Part shown: piece after piece, positions 10,637-22,294 of the stretch
How positions within the stretch are numbered: the stretch's first letter is position 1
Layout of the letters: every line of letters starts with the position of its first letter
Assembly: GCA_037974665.1 (NCBI GenBank)
Contig: CM075773.1
Span: forward strand, 45,772,080-45,836,079
DNA: 64,000 bases
Reading direction: 5' to 3'
From: Ehretia macrophylla
Taxonomy: Eukaryota > Streptophyta > Magnoliopsida > Boraginales > Ehretiaceae
The notes under the pieces: model-generated
What the model saw: the letters and a program-made list of their open reading frames with translations, nothing else
The model's database searches: none
What the model was told of the DNA's origin: nothing
Position numbers and translations under genes: made by a program

Positions 10637-10928
10637 TTTTTTTTGACATAGGGAACTGAATTGGCGGAGCTTGACCATCACTTTTTCCAATGGAGCTCGA
10701 CCACCGACTTTTCCGGTGAAGCCTGACCAATGGTTTTTTCGACGGAGTCTAATCACCAACTGGTAAATTCACAGATATAACATTACATTCCAATACATAT
10801 ACCGGTTCAGTCAAGAATTTAATCTCAATTGATTATAGTATAGAGATCCCTGAGTGCAATGGAGTTTGAATCTGCGCTCTATAAATTACTCCACTCTTAC
10901 ATTACCATTGGAGCAGCCCCTTTGGGGC
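10637..10928 (-). mobile_element. tRNA-derived SINE
   Basis: A 292-bp insertion flanked by a perfect 15-bp duplication, AACTCTTTGCACCTT (10622-10636 and 10929-10943). On the minus strand it starts GCCCCAAAGGGGC. It then shows A-box-like GCTCCAATGGTAATG and B-box-like AGATTCAAACTCC of an internal RNA polymerase III promoter, and ends in an A run (the T run at about 10635-10643 on the plus strand). The uninserted version of the site is present at about 24260-24280. All SINE hallmarks are visible; the family name is not known. Confidence 0.85.
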
Positions 10929-10943
10929 AACTCTTTGCACCTT

Positions 10944-12273
10944 ATATCGTCTATCTAAAGATCAATCATGATAAACTCTCTACACTTTTTTTTGGTAAGA
11001 AAAGTCTTCACACTTAAACTTGCCTATCTAAAGTAGAAAGATCATTAATTATTAGAAGTGCTCAGGCACTAATGCCTACTACACCAGTATCGAATGCCTT
11101 TCGTTAGCTGTCTTAAGAAAAAAATTTGGATCAATTTAGATTGACTATTAGTCTTTTATATAATATGAGAGACTCATGATAATTTGAACTGACGAATTAA
11201 TTTTTTGTGCCCATTAATCCTGTAAGAAATTAATATTTGAAATGATCAAATAGTTTTCCCTAACTTAGTATCCGTCCTAAGTAGTCTTTACGACTTTAGT
11301 CAGAGGGAGGAGTATATGGTAAACGTTCCCCAACTCCGGGAGCCAACCATCCAAAAGGCGTTTCTGTAAGTCCTACAACGAATGAATTGAATAATATTCT
11401 TTCTTTTCTAGAGGTAACCACATATGTCGGAATAACAATGGGTTAGATACCAATTAAGTTATAGTTTCAAACTCAAACCCATTTAAATTTTATTTTTTCA
11501 AAGGTTTAAATTTTGCTTATTAAAACCGAACCCGATTAACATTTAAGAAGCCACAAGTATCCGACCTAACTAGTTAATGAATTAAAAAAAAATCATTTTT
11601 GAATAAAAATAGCCTACAAATGTTTTAAAAACAATTAAAATAAATATATAATTAAATTATAAATTAGAAAAAATAAAAATTAAATTCTAAGAATGAAGAC
11701 CTGCGAACTAAAAATAATAATAAAATTCAAAACAAACAACATAGTGCGATATTTTGGTATAAATGAATGACCAATCTCAATAAAACGAAGAATTATAAAT
11801 TAATTTTTTTGTGCATAAACAAGCTTAAACCAATATAAATATAATAGAAGTATTCAACAAAAAGTTTCTAGTTTATCATACTTCCACCAAATTATTGTTT
11901 TCTTGACAGTTTTTTTTTTTTTTTTTGTAGTGAAAATTATATCATGTATATGTATAAAAATATATTTATTTATTTATTTTTTACTAAATTTATAATTGGG
12001 TTTTTGGATTTTTGGTTTTTTTATTACTATTATTATCAAACTCTATCGGTTTATCTGTCTGTTACAATGTGTATCTATATTTGTAATGTTTTCTTGGTGT
12101 TTCCTGTGTGAAACATGAGCGAAAAGGAAAACATAAAACATTGGTATAAAAGAAGTTGAAAAGGAAAAAGAAAAATGAATAAAATATATTAGACAATACC
12201 AATAGAGCAATTTCTTTTTTAAAAAGAAATAGGTTTTGAAGGGCTTTTTTCTTATTTTTATTTGGACTGGGTA
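10944..12273. other. Noncoding, partly duplicated
   Basis: No gene. Roughly 10944-11090 matches 24280-24450 (GATCAATCA and AGATCATTAATTA in the same order). The rest is AT-rich with no supported feature. Confidence 0.5.
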
Positions 12274-12316
12274 GGGGGGGGGGGGGGGGGGGCGGGGGCC
12301 GGCGGGTTTGGGGTTG
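12274..12316. repeat. G19 homopolymer and G-rich tract
   Basis: Nineteen consecutive G (12274-12292), then CGGGGG and further G groups. It is a potential G-quadruplex and a likely site of sequencing or assembly error. The proline-rich frames on the minus strand come from this tract and are not genes. Confidence 0.85.
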
Positions 12317-12731
12317 TGTGTTGGGGAGCGCATTTTTACTCAAAAATTGCGTATACTATGAAGTTGTCATTATGAAGTTGTCATCAAAATATCTTCTACT
12401 ATCAAAGTGGCGTTCGAGGGCCAGCTGCTATTTTTTGTTTGATTTTCCATTTTTCTTCACAATCATGCTAGCCAAAGTAATGGATTATATGTAAGACGAA
12501 AATCAAATTTTTAGTTTATATCTTATAATATTATAAAATAATTAAATATAAAACATATCTTAATAGCGTTGAATCACCTTTAATAATACAAGATAAAATA
12601 TATAAGGTTACAAATGAATAAATTTTATAGTGTATAACTTGAATTATATTACACACCCTATGACTAACTTCATCTTTTTTCCCCCTACTCTATAAACTTT
12701 TATGTTTGCTAATTGATGGAAAAAACAAACA
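12317..12731. other. Noncoding
   Basis: No gene. About 12380-12425 (AAAATATCTTCTACT, then AAAGTGGCGTTCGAGGGC) resembles 13980-14020, suggesting an old duplicated repeat. Confidence 0.4.
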
Positions 12732-13100
12732 TTTTTTTTTTTGCTTTGCAAGTAACCCATTTCATTCCACATTAAACACAAAATACAAAGAGGGTGACAT
12801 CAATTAAAACTGATGCACCAATTTGTACAAAGGATACTATTTTCAAGACTACTAATATAATTACGTTGAGTACAAATTTTCCTCTAACATCCAAAAACGT
12901 TTTCTCAATAATTTGATCCTCAGAACTCGAGGTTGAATTGTAAATCCTATTGTTTCGCTCAGTCCACACATTGTAGACACAAGCACAAAGAGTGACTTTG
13001 ATGAAGTCCGATTTCAAGCTTTTCCTTCTGCTCATTCTCGCCAACTTGTCAATAATTGCCTCCCAATCAAAACAGATTTCACTACATCTCATCTTCCTGG
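12732..13100 (-). pseudogene. LINE 3' end (zf-RVT tail), minus strand
   Basis: The minus strand has an open frame of about 106 codons (13092-12772). It contains VTLCACVYNVWTERNNRIY, the conserved end of the zinc-binding region after plant LINE reverse transcriptases, and SSEDQIIEK, which is echoed as SSEEQMIEK in the LINE at about 18165. A T run at 12732-12742 is the A tail of a minus-strand insertion, preceded by the shared end GGTTACTTGCAAAGC. Only the last few hundred bases of the LINE remain. Confidence 0.75.
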
Positions 13101-15368
13101 CACATCATTCCCAAACTCTTCTAGTGAAGGGACACTGAAAGAATAAATGGATTTAATTAGAAATGATCATTCCTGACCCACTAACCGTACTAAATATTTC
13201 ATAATATAGAATTATAATAAACCACTACTCCCATAGCACATTAAAGCTACTGAAAAGGGTTAAAATTTTTGCGTGACTAATGAATTGAAGATTTTTAGGG
13301 ATTATTCGTATGTGGTGTTCAAAAAATAAAAATAAATATGTCACACGAGAGTTGGAAGAAAATAGAAGAAGCCACATAGGATAAATAGTGATATTGTTAG
13401 TTAAAGATGTGTAAGGCACCCCTATATAAAAATATGAGCTCTGCAATTAAAGGTCTTGTAGTTATGCTCTAAATTTTGTACTAGAACAAGTTCACGTTCT
13501 AAAATTACCATTTTTCACACAAAAAAAGGAAAAAGAAAATGAAATGAAATACCAATAGGAAAAGGGTAAAAAAAAAACACAGGTCCCCCCTTAACTTTCT
13601 ATACCAAGCACATCATCATTTCTTCGCCACTTAAAATTGAATGAAATACATAAAGTCGAAAAACCATGAATATGACTCGTACAAAGGTCATTTATAATTC
13701 ATATATATTCCACGTGCTTTTCTAAGAATTATGTATATCAAGGGGGTGCATTCAATTCTTTTTTTTTCGCTTGGTTGGAATCAACTTTTTCAACAAGGAT
13801 TATATGACGTACACTTTATAATCATTTCAATAATATATATATATTTTTAGTAACATAACCTTTTTAACTAGAATCCTTGCAATTTTAAAATTTAGTTGAT
13901 CAGTGGAGTTACAATCCTCACTACTACCTACTAAATCCCCCTCTTACAACTAAACATATCTTGGTATGAGGATTCTTCAGAAAATATCTTCCATTTGAAA
14001 GTGGTGTTTGAGGGCTTATAGCATTTCTCTCGATCATTTAATATTTTATTTTTTACAATGAGTTAGGCATGGTGTATAAAATGAAAAGCTTTTAATTAGA
14101 CACTACCAACAATAATTATAGAGAAAACTTTACAACACGAGCATGTGGCATTTAGTGAAGAAATTAAGATGGTTGGTCCTAATGCTTTTTGTTTATTCTT
14201 AGTAGAAATTAACATTATCAATATATTTATCTCCGAAAAAGAGGGCCTCGGCCATATGTTTTTTGTTTATTCTTAGTAGAAATTACAGTGAAATGGGGTC
14301 ATATGTGAAAGAACAAGGTTTTCAATTAAAGTGTAGCTCGCAATTATCGAGCTCTTGGCAGGATTTAAATGAATATCTACAAACAATATCTGGGGAAGTT
14401 TGAAATATGAATAAAACATTTTGAATATATAACACTATACATGTTGGTGATGATATAAGTCTGAAATAACTTATGTCCTTGACAATATGCACCAATCGTA
14501 ATCATAGGTCTCTTACAAAAAAAGTTGTTAGTCCACTTCTTTGAGAAGATGCTTCATGCAAAGAAGGATGATCTATGGAGACAGGGATGGCTTAAAAGAC
14601 TCAGTAGATCAAGAATCCAATCTTAAGGATATGGTCTCTTTCAACAGAGATTTAGCAGAAAAAGGACCCACTCTTAAAGGTTTTTATGGAGTCTTGCGTG
14701 GGGAGTCAACATTCATGCAACATGCCTTTATCTTTCAACTTTCTTTACTTCTTACAACCCTTTGGTTGGCATAGCTTATAATATTTCTCAGGACATGAAA
14801 TGTTTATGTCTTGTATCAAAAGATGGATAATATTCCTACAATTAGCTGTCTTGCCTTTTTTTCATTGTCTTTTAGAGGCTTACAATTATCTATTTTTGTT
14901 TTTTCATGTTTACATCTTGTATCTTAATTACTTGATATTTTTTTCTTTGACATTTTGTTCTTTCAACTTCTACAAGGCCTCTTATTATTATTATTATTAT
15001 TTTCCTCATTCTACCAAGCACCACATAGAAATAATCCTTAAATCTTTTCAATCCATCAATTATATGAAAATTTTAACTATTATTCTTATAACATTATAAC
15101 ATTATCAATATATCCGTCTTCGAACAAAAGGGGCTGGGACATATGATTTTTCTTTATTCTTACTAGTAATAAGAGTGCAAGAACGTCTATGCACCAATTA
15201 ACTGCCAAACCATCGTGAGGAAAAAAAGGTTTTTTTTTGTTTTTTGTTTTTTTTTTTGTTTTGGTCAAGTCTTTGTTGTGCCATATGGGTTCATGCACCT
15301 TTTTGACATTTTAAACAAACTAATCCCACGTCTGACTCTTTAGGAATAGTAAGCTTCCAACACTAGGG
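13101..15368. other. Noncoding upstream of membrane-protein copy 1
   Basis: No gene. A ~55-bp phrase with GTTTATTCTTAGTAGAAATTA occurs twice (about 14188 and 14262). A related block near 15100-15230 (ATTATCAATATATCCGTCTTC, GCACCAATTAACTGCCAA) matches the region upstream of copy 2 at 30455-30545, so the duplication that made the two genes includes their 5' flanks. Open frames at 14541-15099 have no recognisable features. Confidence 0.5.
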
Positions 15369-15377
15369 CTATTTAAG
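15369..15377 (+). promoter_or_regulatory. TATA-like element of membrane-protein copy 1
   Basis: CTATTTAAG, about 56 bases before the ATG at 15425 and followed by GGCTACGCGTT. The same arrangement, CTATTTAAG then GCCTACGCGTT, precedes copy 2 at 30955, so it is conserved between paralogs. Confidence 0.5.
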
Positions 15378-15424
15378 CAAGGCTACGCGTTCTTGATATA
15401 TTTCTTCTTAACAAGTCATCTTTC

Positions 15425-16045
15425 ATGGCGGAAACAAGAACAAACCCTTTCGTTCACTAGCTTGCTAGAGAACACTTGTATCGCCAGTCCAATGCCATGT
15501 ATATGATGATAATGAACTGTCTTTCTTTGCAAGCCTATAATGTTTTGCCTACTCTCCTTACAATTCTTGCTTTCATTGTCCCCGTGCTACTCAACTTTTT
15601 GCAATTGAAATATCCAGCCAAGAATGAATCTCCCTTCGAGACCTACCCAACAACTATGTTCATCACCATAAGAAGTCTCCTCATATTTTGCTTGGTATGT
15701 TATGTTTTGTCGAGAATGTCATCGACGACCAATCCTTCCCATTGTGATGCCGAACTTGTTCAAAAAAGTATGGTCTTTTTTGGTACTCTTGGTATGGCAA
15801 GTATTTACTCTATTTTTCTCCTAGACTCAATCTGTCCCACTCTATATTTGCTCCCTATTTGCTTTTCAGCAGGTGACATTCTATATTCCAAATTTTGCTC
15901 ATCCTGGGGTGTTTTCTGGATAGCTATGGTTAACATCCTGCAGCAGCTACCCGTGCAACAAAGATTCAGAAGAGTACCCTTGATTCACCAAACTAGGGTT
16001 TTGCCACAGATTGATGCCTACCAACTAGATTCACTCCCTATGTAA
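15425..16045 (+). pseudogene. Membrane-protein family, copy 1 (early stop)
   Basis: The ATG at 15425 opens MAETRTNPFVH and is stopped by TAG at codon 12 (15458-15460). The same frame then runs unbroken to TAA at 16043-16045. If used, the next ATG (15497) would give a protein of about 182 residues. The body has three or four hydrophobic segments (about 15537-15610, 15656-15720, 15768-15830, 15837-15890) and a polar tail with VPLIHQTRVLP. It is 60-70% identical by eye to the copy at 31036-31651, where codon 12 is Gln. No known domain is recognised; an integral membrane protein of unknown function is inferred. The early stop suggests a pseudogene or a shortened variant. Confidence 0.65.
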
Positions 16046-17799
16046 CCAGGGCGAGCGCCACGGTTCAAAAGTCAGGGTATATACTCAAATAGTAAAAGGG
16101 GTGTATTCATATTGTGGGAGAAAGATCCAAATAATAAATTTCTATTTTGTGGGAACAAAAATAAGTATTTTTCTCCTAATTAATGGTGTTGTAGTACAGC
16201 CTCATCAATTTGATTTCGCTATTATGTGTAATTTTACTAATAGTGAGAGGGGTCAGTATGTGTATTCATATTAATGGATAAATGACATGATTCCACGTTT
16301 TGATGGTTTGATGTATCCAATTTTTGGAACTTCTTAGTAGTTGATAGATTTTTTTAGTATTTGAAGGTTTGGTTAGTTGTGCACAGCAGATAATGCTAAT
16401 GGGGATTTGGATCCTTAAATATATAACATAATAATATTATTAGAGAGATCAACGATAGTGAATAACTCAAATCATTTATTACTATTAATCTCTTTAATAA
16501 CTTTATTGTTATGTTATTAGATCCTAATCTATTAACTAGTTTTCTTTTCCTCTTTGTCTTTTATCGTTTAGGTATAGCTAGTGACTTGTGGCTAAAAATC
16601 TCAAGTTCAAATCAATGTCCTCTTATTACAAATTTTGCCATAGGCCTAAGCTTATTTAAGATAGGCCATATAACACTCACCAACATAAGGATTAATATGT
16701 GTTATTAAGAATCATGAGATTTTATCTTAAAATAAATTGGTGCTGCGTGGACTACTTTAAGATCTTATAAGGTGGTTTATTAGAGAAGTAGGGTTTTGAC
16801 ATAAGTGAAAGTGCACTTTACACTCAATTTTTGGCATAAGTAGATTCACTTTCTGTGTAACCAGGGTGGGCGGCACGGTTTTGATGTCAAGGCATATACT
16901 CATATAATAAGAGTATATGATGATGAGTCATATTTCTTAAGATTTTGGATATGAGGTGTGAGAGTATGCATGTATGTATGTATTAAAACATAGTTCTTTA
17001 GCATGATTGGTGGTTAAAAAGTGGTGGGATGTTTACAATGATGAGTCTTTAGATTACAAGAAGCCTACTAATGTTGTGGAAGTTGATAGTGAAGCTATGC
17101 CGGTGGTGTCGGAGGCTGGAGTTGTTCACTACATCGCCACCCTATCCACCGCTTAGTGTTTATCTTGTTTGTATAGGCTATGATAGTAATTAAAATAGTT
17201 GTTACAAATGAAAGGCTTTTTATCATTAATTCTATTTTGGCATAGACTTTTGAAATTTACAAATAAGAAACTTTGTTAGCTTCTTAATTAGTAGAAAGCT
17301 CAGGTTTATTAAAGTATGTATCTATGTATCTATGTAAGTACCTATACATGGGTATAGGTCTGTGGTTCAGTTTTTGTGTGTGTGTTTGTGTGTGTAGACC
17401 AAGGGTCTGCACTCGCATCCAAAAGATTAAGATGGCTTTCCGTGTATTGGTCCCTAGAATGCCAAAAACATTTGGAGTTTGTAAACATGAGAAAAATTGA
17501 TAGATGCATGTTCATGGATCCAGAGTCAATTTGTAATAATTCTAACTGACTTGAGGATCCAGGTCACTTTTTGTAGGGTAGTGTTTTCTTAAAAGTGGAA
17601 GGTGAAGAAGGATTTTTTGCCTTGCGCTTTCACAAGTGGGTTTTCACCTACATTTATTATGTTTAGGGATTTAAATGAAAAGTGTCGCTGTGTTTCTTTC
17701 CTTTTATGTGCATATTTAGTTAATAGATCGTTTAGTAATCACCATCTATGTATTAGTTATATTTGTATGTCGATTAGGTATACCTCATTTGAAATAAAG
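16046..17799. other. 3' flank of copy 1, duplicated at 31.65-33.6 kb
   Basis: No gene. Many phrases recur in order downstream of copy 2: TTTGTGGGAACAAAAA, ACGTTTTGATGGTTTGATGT, AGTATTTGAAGGTTTGGTTAG, AATGAAAAGTGTCGCTGTG. Two insertions present at 31882-32343 and 32458-32874 are absent here, so this is the ancestral, unoccupied version. Short GT and TGTA repeats lie at 17310-17395. Confidence 0.7.
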
Positions 17800-18236
17800 C
17801 TGTTGTTTCAAAATATAGTTTTTGTACTTGGCTTATGTGCTTAAATCGTAGTCCCATTAAACAACACCTATTTAGTTGGGGAGTTATTGATTGCACAAAA
17901 TGTGTTTTTTGTGGTCTAGGGATGGAATGTAGGGATCACCTCTATTTTGAGTGCCTTTTTACCAACAGAATTTGGAGACATCTTTCTGCTCTTATTAAAG
18001 AGCAGAATATTGTTACCTATTGGGATTTGATAATTATCCGACTTTTTAGGCTCTGCAAGAAGAAGACATTGAAGGCAAATATTGTGAGAGCTATGTTTTG
18101 TGCGAGCATTAACTACATCTAGCAGGAAAGAAATAGTAAAATTTATGGAAAATGTACTAGCTCGGAGGAACAGATGATTGAGAAAATCATTCTCAATGTT
18201 AGAGAAAAAATTTCGTTACAACATAAATATGTTAAT
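17800..18236 (+). pseudogene. LINE 3' region (zf-RVT), split by a MULE
   Basis: One frame reads a W-L-M-C-L-N-R stretch, then CTKCVFCGLGMECRDHLYFE and a C-x5-W pattern. This is the zinc-binding (zf-RVT) region at the end of plant LINE reverse transcriptases. It continues through a stop (18120-18122) into ERNSKIY and SSEEQMIEK. The LINE is interrupted at 18237 by a MULE and resumes at 22171-22294 with the family's terminal sequence and A tail. Upstream domains are absent or unrecognisable. Confidence 0.75.
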
Positions 18237-18644
18237 GGGTAATGCTAGACGTCACCCTTTTTTATCACCCTATTATCACTTCCTAGTTGGCATGACAACT
18301 AGATAAATTTATTTTATGTCTTTGTCTCTTTCTTTATTTATTTTATGTCTTTCTCTCTTTCTTTATTTATTTTATTATATTTCTCTCTCTTTATTTATTA
18401 AATTTTATCTCTCTTTGTTTTTCCTTTTTTATCTCCCTTAATTAAGGTTTCCTATCTTCTCTTTCTTTCTCTCTTGTTTAATCCTACTTACTTTTTTCTT
18501 TCTACAATTCATTCCATATTTTCTCATATTTATTTTCTTCTTCATGAAAATTTGATAATTTCCCAAGATGAAAGAAATCGTTGATATATTGTCACTTTTC
18601 ATTTACAAAAGGATCGCACATTTGACCATATGCAAAGCATCTTC

Positions 18645-21160
18645 TGTAACGCCCCGATCCCTCACGAGACCGGGACTCCTATTTATCATGCTATTCTCAC
18701 CCAATTCCAAACCCCGGGCACAAAATTTTAGGGAAAAATGGACGGAGTCTCCCCTGTTTATAGGACTAAACTGGTACCTGCAGAAAGACACCCATGATGC
18801 TAGATCCACAAACAGCAACTCTTATAACCAATCATCCAAGATTTTTATGGGCCACCCATGATCACAAGGCCATCCGAGCCTTGGAACAACAATTACATAT
18901 AACACACAAGCAAGCAAAGCATTTCTAATTTTAACTATAGGTAGTTAGATACAACAATAGCCAAGTTCTACTTCCAAGTTTGTTAATCACACAAGCATGC
19001 AAAAGAATAAGTTTACTATGGATTATTACATGTCATTCCACTTTATATCCAACATACAAGATTACAAATTATTACATTCACCATTTATACTCAAGACCCC
19101 AAGGTCACAAAAAGGCAATCAACAACAACTCCACGCAAGCTTCTTATTTTAGACAACCTTATCACACAAGAAGTCACCGAAATTGCTTAACTAGCACTTC
19201 TTCCTCTTCTTCTATCAGCTGAAGATTCACCTCAGCTTCACCTGAAAATATTAAATGAGGAATGAGCAACAATGTTGCCCAGCGGGGAGGTGATGCAACA
19301 TGCCAACGTGCAATATGATATGCGAACACAAGAAAACATATATAAGCCACATAAACCAGTAAGACAATAAGCCAAGCTATTGATCACTTTTAAAAAGGAT
19401 ACGGTTCCACTTCCAAGTCTTCGATCACGAGCCACGAACCACGAGCATCACGAACATGCCGGCAAACCCCAAACACCAACAATTGGGATACTCCGGATGT
19501 ATCCCGATCCTATGACCCTTTCTCCCGAGGTAGGTCCATGCCCAGCAGGTGAACCACGCCTCTGGGGTAGTGGAGTATGCCTCAGCGAGAAAGGGAATAG
19601 GCACCATGGTAGTCGAGGGAGCACGGCAAGCCCGACGCCGCCCGTGTTTCTCGACGCTACCATGTCCGAAAAGGTTGCGCAACCCCGAGACAAGACACAA
19701 GCATTCAAGAAATCACATAACACGTATGAGGGACGACAAAGTAGGACGCCCTCACAAATATGCACGATATAAGTTCACATAAGCACGAGATTAGCTTAAA
19801 GATATCAAAAGAAGCAATCAACACAATTAATTCCCATAATATACTCAAATAGCTTAATTATATCCTAAATATTCAATACAATACATGATAACTTAAATAC
19901 AAGTGCCAATTGCATCAAATATAGCCAAAACTACTTTTTTCCCTTTCTTTAACCGAGTTTTCTTTCTCCTATGCATGGTTCAAGAGTTCCAAATTATATC
20001 CTAGTCTTTCTATATTCTTAATTAAGCCCAAAGGCACCTTTTAGGATCATAAAAACTCATTTTAGAAACAAAAGTTCGGGAAGGCCCCGAACGGGTTTGA
20101 ACTACAACTATACTAACCGAACCCCATTTCCGAGAAACGAAAGCACCAAAGGTGCTTCCTTAGCTCAAGGATACCTGAATCAATGCCCAAACTTGCCCGG
20201 ATTGCTCAACGGAAAAAGTCCCCTTCTTAAAGTCGGCTATTTATGCAATTGAGTTCGGTTTCGAGTGATTCAACCTCACGGGGCTTTTCAACTAACTTCA
20301 CTAGGATCTAGAGTACCTAATTGACGCCTCAATTTAAGCTAATTATCAATTTTTCTCAAAACCCTAATTCTAGGCACTATTCATCATCTTATTCCTTCAA
20401 TCTCTACATTCAACCATGGAATTCCTTATCAAGCTATGAAAGTTAACTCTATAGGCTCTAATGTACTCATAATAACCATTCATAACAAGTTTTATAGCTA
20501 TAATTGACAAATCAAGAAAATTCAACATATGAACATAAACTTTAAAAATAATAAAATGCATCTCCCTCACAATTTTGAAGACAATGAAGCTTGTTGAAGT
20601 CCCTAGGTTGCTCAAAACCCTCCCAAGATCAAGCTAAGAGCTCAAAGTGCAAGATTGAAGAAGCAAAATTCTCCATTTTCTCCCTTGTATGGGTCGGCCA
20701 AATGAGAGGACATAGAGGGCATTTTTGCAATTGTTTTTATGACTAATATGTGTTATGGCTTTTAATTTTTATGAGTTAGTTATTTTATATGTTGTGCATA
20801 ATTAATAACTTAAGCTAATTAGTCTCAAAAACTTGATCAATTAAGGCTAATTGCAATTTCAAATGTTTTTTAATTTATAACTAGCACTATTCTAACGTAA
20901 CACTATTCAAAGGTCACGAAAAATATTTTCCAAACGCGCACTCCTAAGCCCGAAAGTTCAAAACGAAAATTTCTTGGTTCCTTTTAAATATCATATGACC
21001 TAGGAAAAATTTAAAATCAAGCTTTTGAAACAGTCAAAAATATTATGAATAGTAACCCCCAATAAAACAATTAAGCAACAAAAAATGATGCACGTAGAAA
21101 TGCGCACATAGGTATGCAAGGATTATAAATAAATTTATGGTGAAATTCTCGGGTGTCACA
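18645..21160 (-). mobile_element. Solo LTR of a Tekay-type chromovirus (2,516 bp)
   Basis: Starts TGTAACGCCCCGATCC and ends CTCGGGTGTCACA on the plus strand, with a perfect 5-bp duplication TCTTC (18640-18644 and 21161-21165). Long stretches match the LTRs of element A, for example the GGCCATCCGAGCCTTGGA word, the GAAAGGGAATAG segment and the terminal ATTCTCGGGTGTCACA. The LTR is therefore in minus orientation. No primer site or internal sequence remains. Open frames at 18568-19782 are conserved LTR sequence, not genes. Confidence 0.88.
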
Positions 21161-21613
21161 TCTTCTATTTAGAGTTATAAATGTTTAAACTCTATAATAT
21201 TCTAAACCATAAATGGTCTTAGATGTCATTAAAAATATAGAAGTTCTTAATCACATATTAGATATTCTTTTCATTTCACTTTGCATACTAATATAAGCAT
21301 CAATTCAAATAAGTTACTCATTTCAATTTCAAATGTGAAATTAATGGAATAAGGGAGAAAAATGTCGTTTATAAATGGACTAAATATCAAATTCTTATTT
21401 ATTAATTTTTGCTCTGCATATACACGAAATGGCTTATTTAGAACATTAATATATAATTTGGGATTTGAAACAAATATGTATTTATGTGGGTACCCCTAGA
21501 CAAGAAAACAAAATCTTAAAACCCCTCCAAAACCCTAAACTCCATTACATAGAATATTTGCACCTACACAATCCCAAAAGAAAAAAAAAAGGAAAAAGAA
21601 GGGGAAAAAGGAA

Positions 21614-21946
21614 ATGGATCGCATAGCAGCAGCTAGAGAGGACATTATAACTGAAAGATTGAGTCAAAAACTCAACGAAGTGAACAAAAATGTGACAAAT
21701 AAAAATCAAGAATTAGTTAGTAATATTTGTTGTCGAAAACAAATATTAATAATAGTAATTAAATTAAAATTGAGCACTTGGAAAGTAATATCCATGTTCA
21801 TCCATTTAATTCATCAGGAAGAGTTGTTCTTCCATTTTCGACAATTATTTAATTTGTCAGGAAGAGTTGTTCTCCATTCCATTTCCGACAACTATTTAAT
21901 TCGTAAGGAAGAAGAGAAGAAATCTGAAAATATAAGGAATCAATAG
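21614..21946 (+). other. Short open frame inside the MULE arm
   Basis: A 110-codon frame beginning MDRIAAAREDIITERL with a charged N-terminus, followed by lower-complexity sequence that includes a tandem GGAAGAGTTGTTCT repeat (about 21820-21870). It lies within the transposon and has no recognisable domain. Probably not a gene, but it is the only frame in the element with ordinary composition at its start. Confidence 0.2.
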
Positions 21947-22170
21947 AGAGAGAAAAGTGAGTAATGAAACAACTGAGAAAGAAAGAGAAGATAGGAATCG
22001 TTAACTAAAAGAGAGAAAAAAGGAAAAACAATGAGAGAGGAAAATTAATAAAAGAAGAGAGATACATAAAATAAACTTATCTAGTTGTCATGCCACTTAG
22101 GCATGCCAACTAAGAAGTGATAATTGAGTGATGGAAAAGATGGTGATGTTTAGAATTACCCTATGTCAAT

Positions 22171-22294
22171 AGTGCACAAAATAGATCCTTCTACTCTTTG
22201 TGGTAGATTACAGATATTTTGATGTAAAGATCGTTTGTATCTTGGTTTTTTGCAGTGAAATAAAATAATTACTTGCTTAGCAAAAAAAAAAAAA
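22171..22294 (+). pseudogene. Distal end of the split LINE, with A tail
   Basis: Continues the LINE at 17800-18236 after the MULE. It contains TTTTGATGTAAAGATCG (compare 7279-7296) and ends ATTACTTGCTTAGC followed by 13 A. This locates the original LINE terminus. Confidence 0.7.

Larger units (their letters stand above)
18237..22161. mobile_element. MULE-type element inserted in LINE, carrying a solo LTR
   Basis: Inverted ends GGGTAATGCTAGACGTCACC (left) and, as complement, GGGTAATTCTAAACATCACC (right). The similarity continues inward through AGTTGGCATGACAACTAGATA-type sequence and pyrimidine- or purine-rich arms. The flanks carry a 9-bp duplication with one mismatch, TATGTTAAT (18228-18236) and TATGTCAAT (22162-22170). 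Without the nested solo LTR the element is about 1.4 kb and mostly foldback, so non-autonomous. Its insertion split a LINE, whose two halves remain in the right order on either side. Confidence 0.82.

Noticed and set aside
12043..12343. Two overlapping proline-rich minus-strand frames
   Set aside because: Their only distinctive residues come from the G19 tract; no start context or homologous feature.
18568..19782. Several overlapping frames on both strands
   Set aside because: They lie in the Tekay-type solo LTR and recur in the LTRs at 41166-41642 and 58538-58996, so they reflect repeat conservation, not protein coding.
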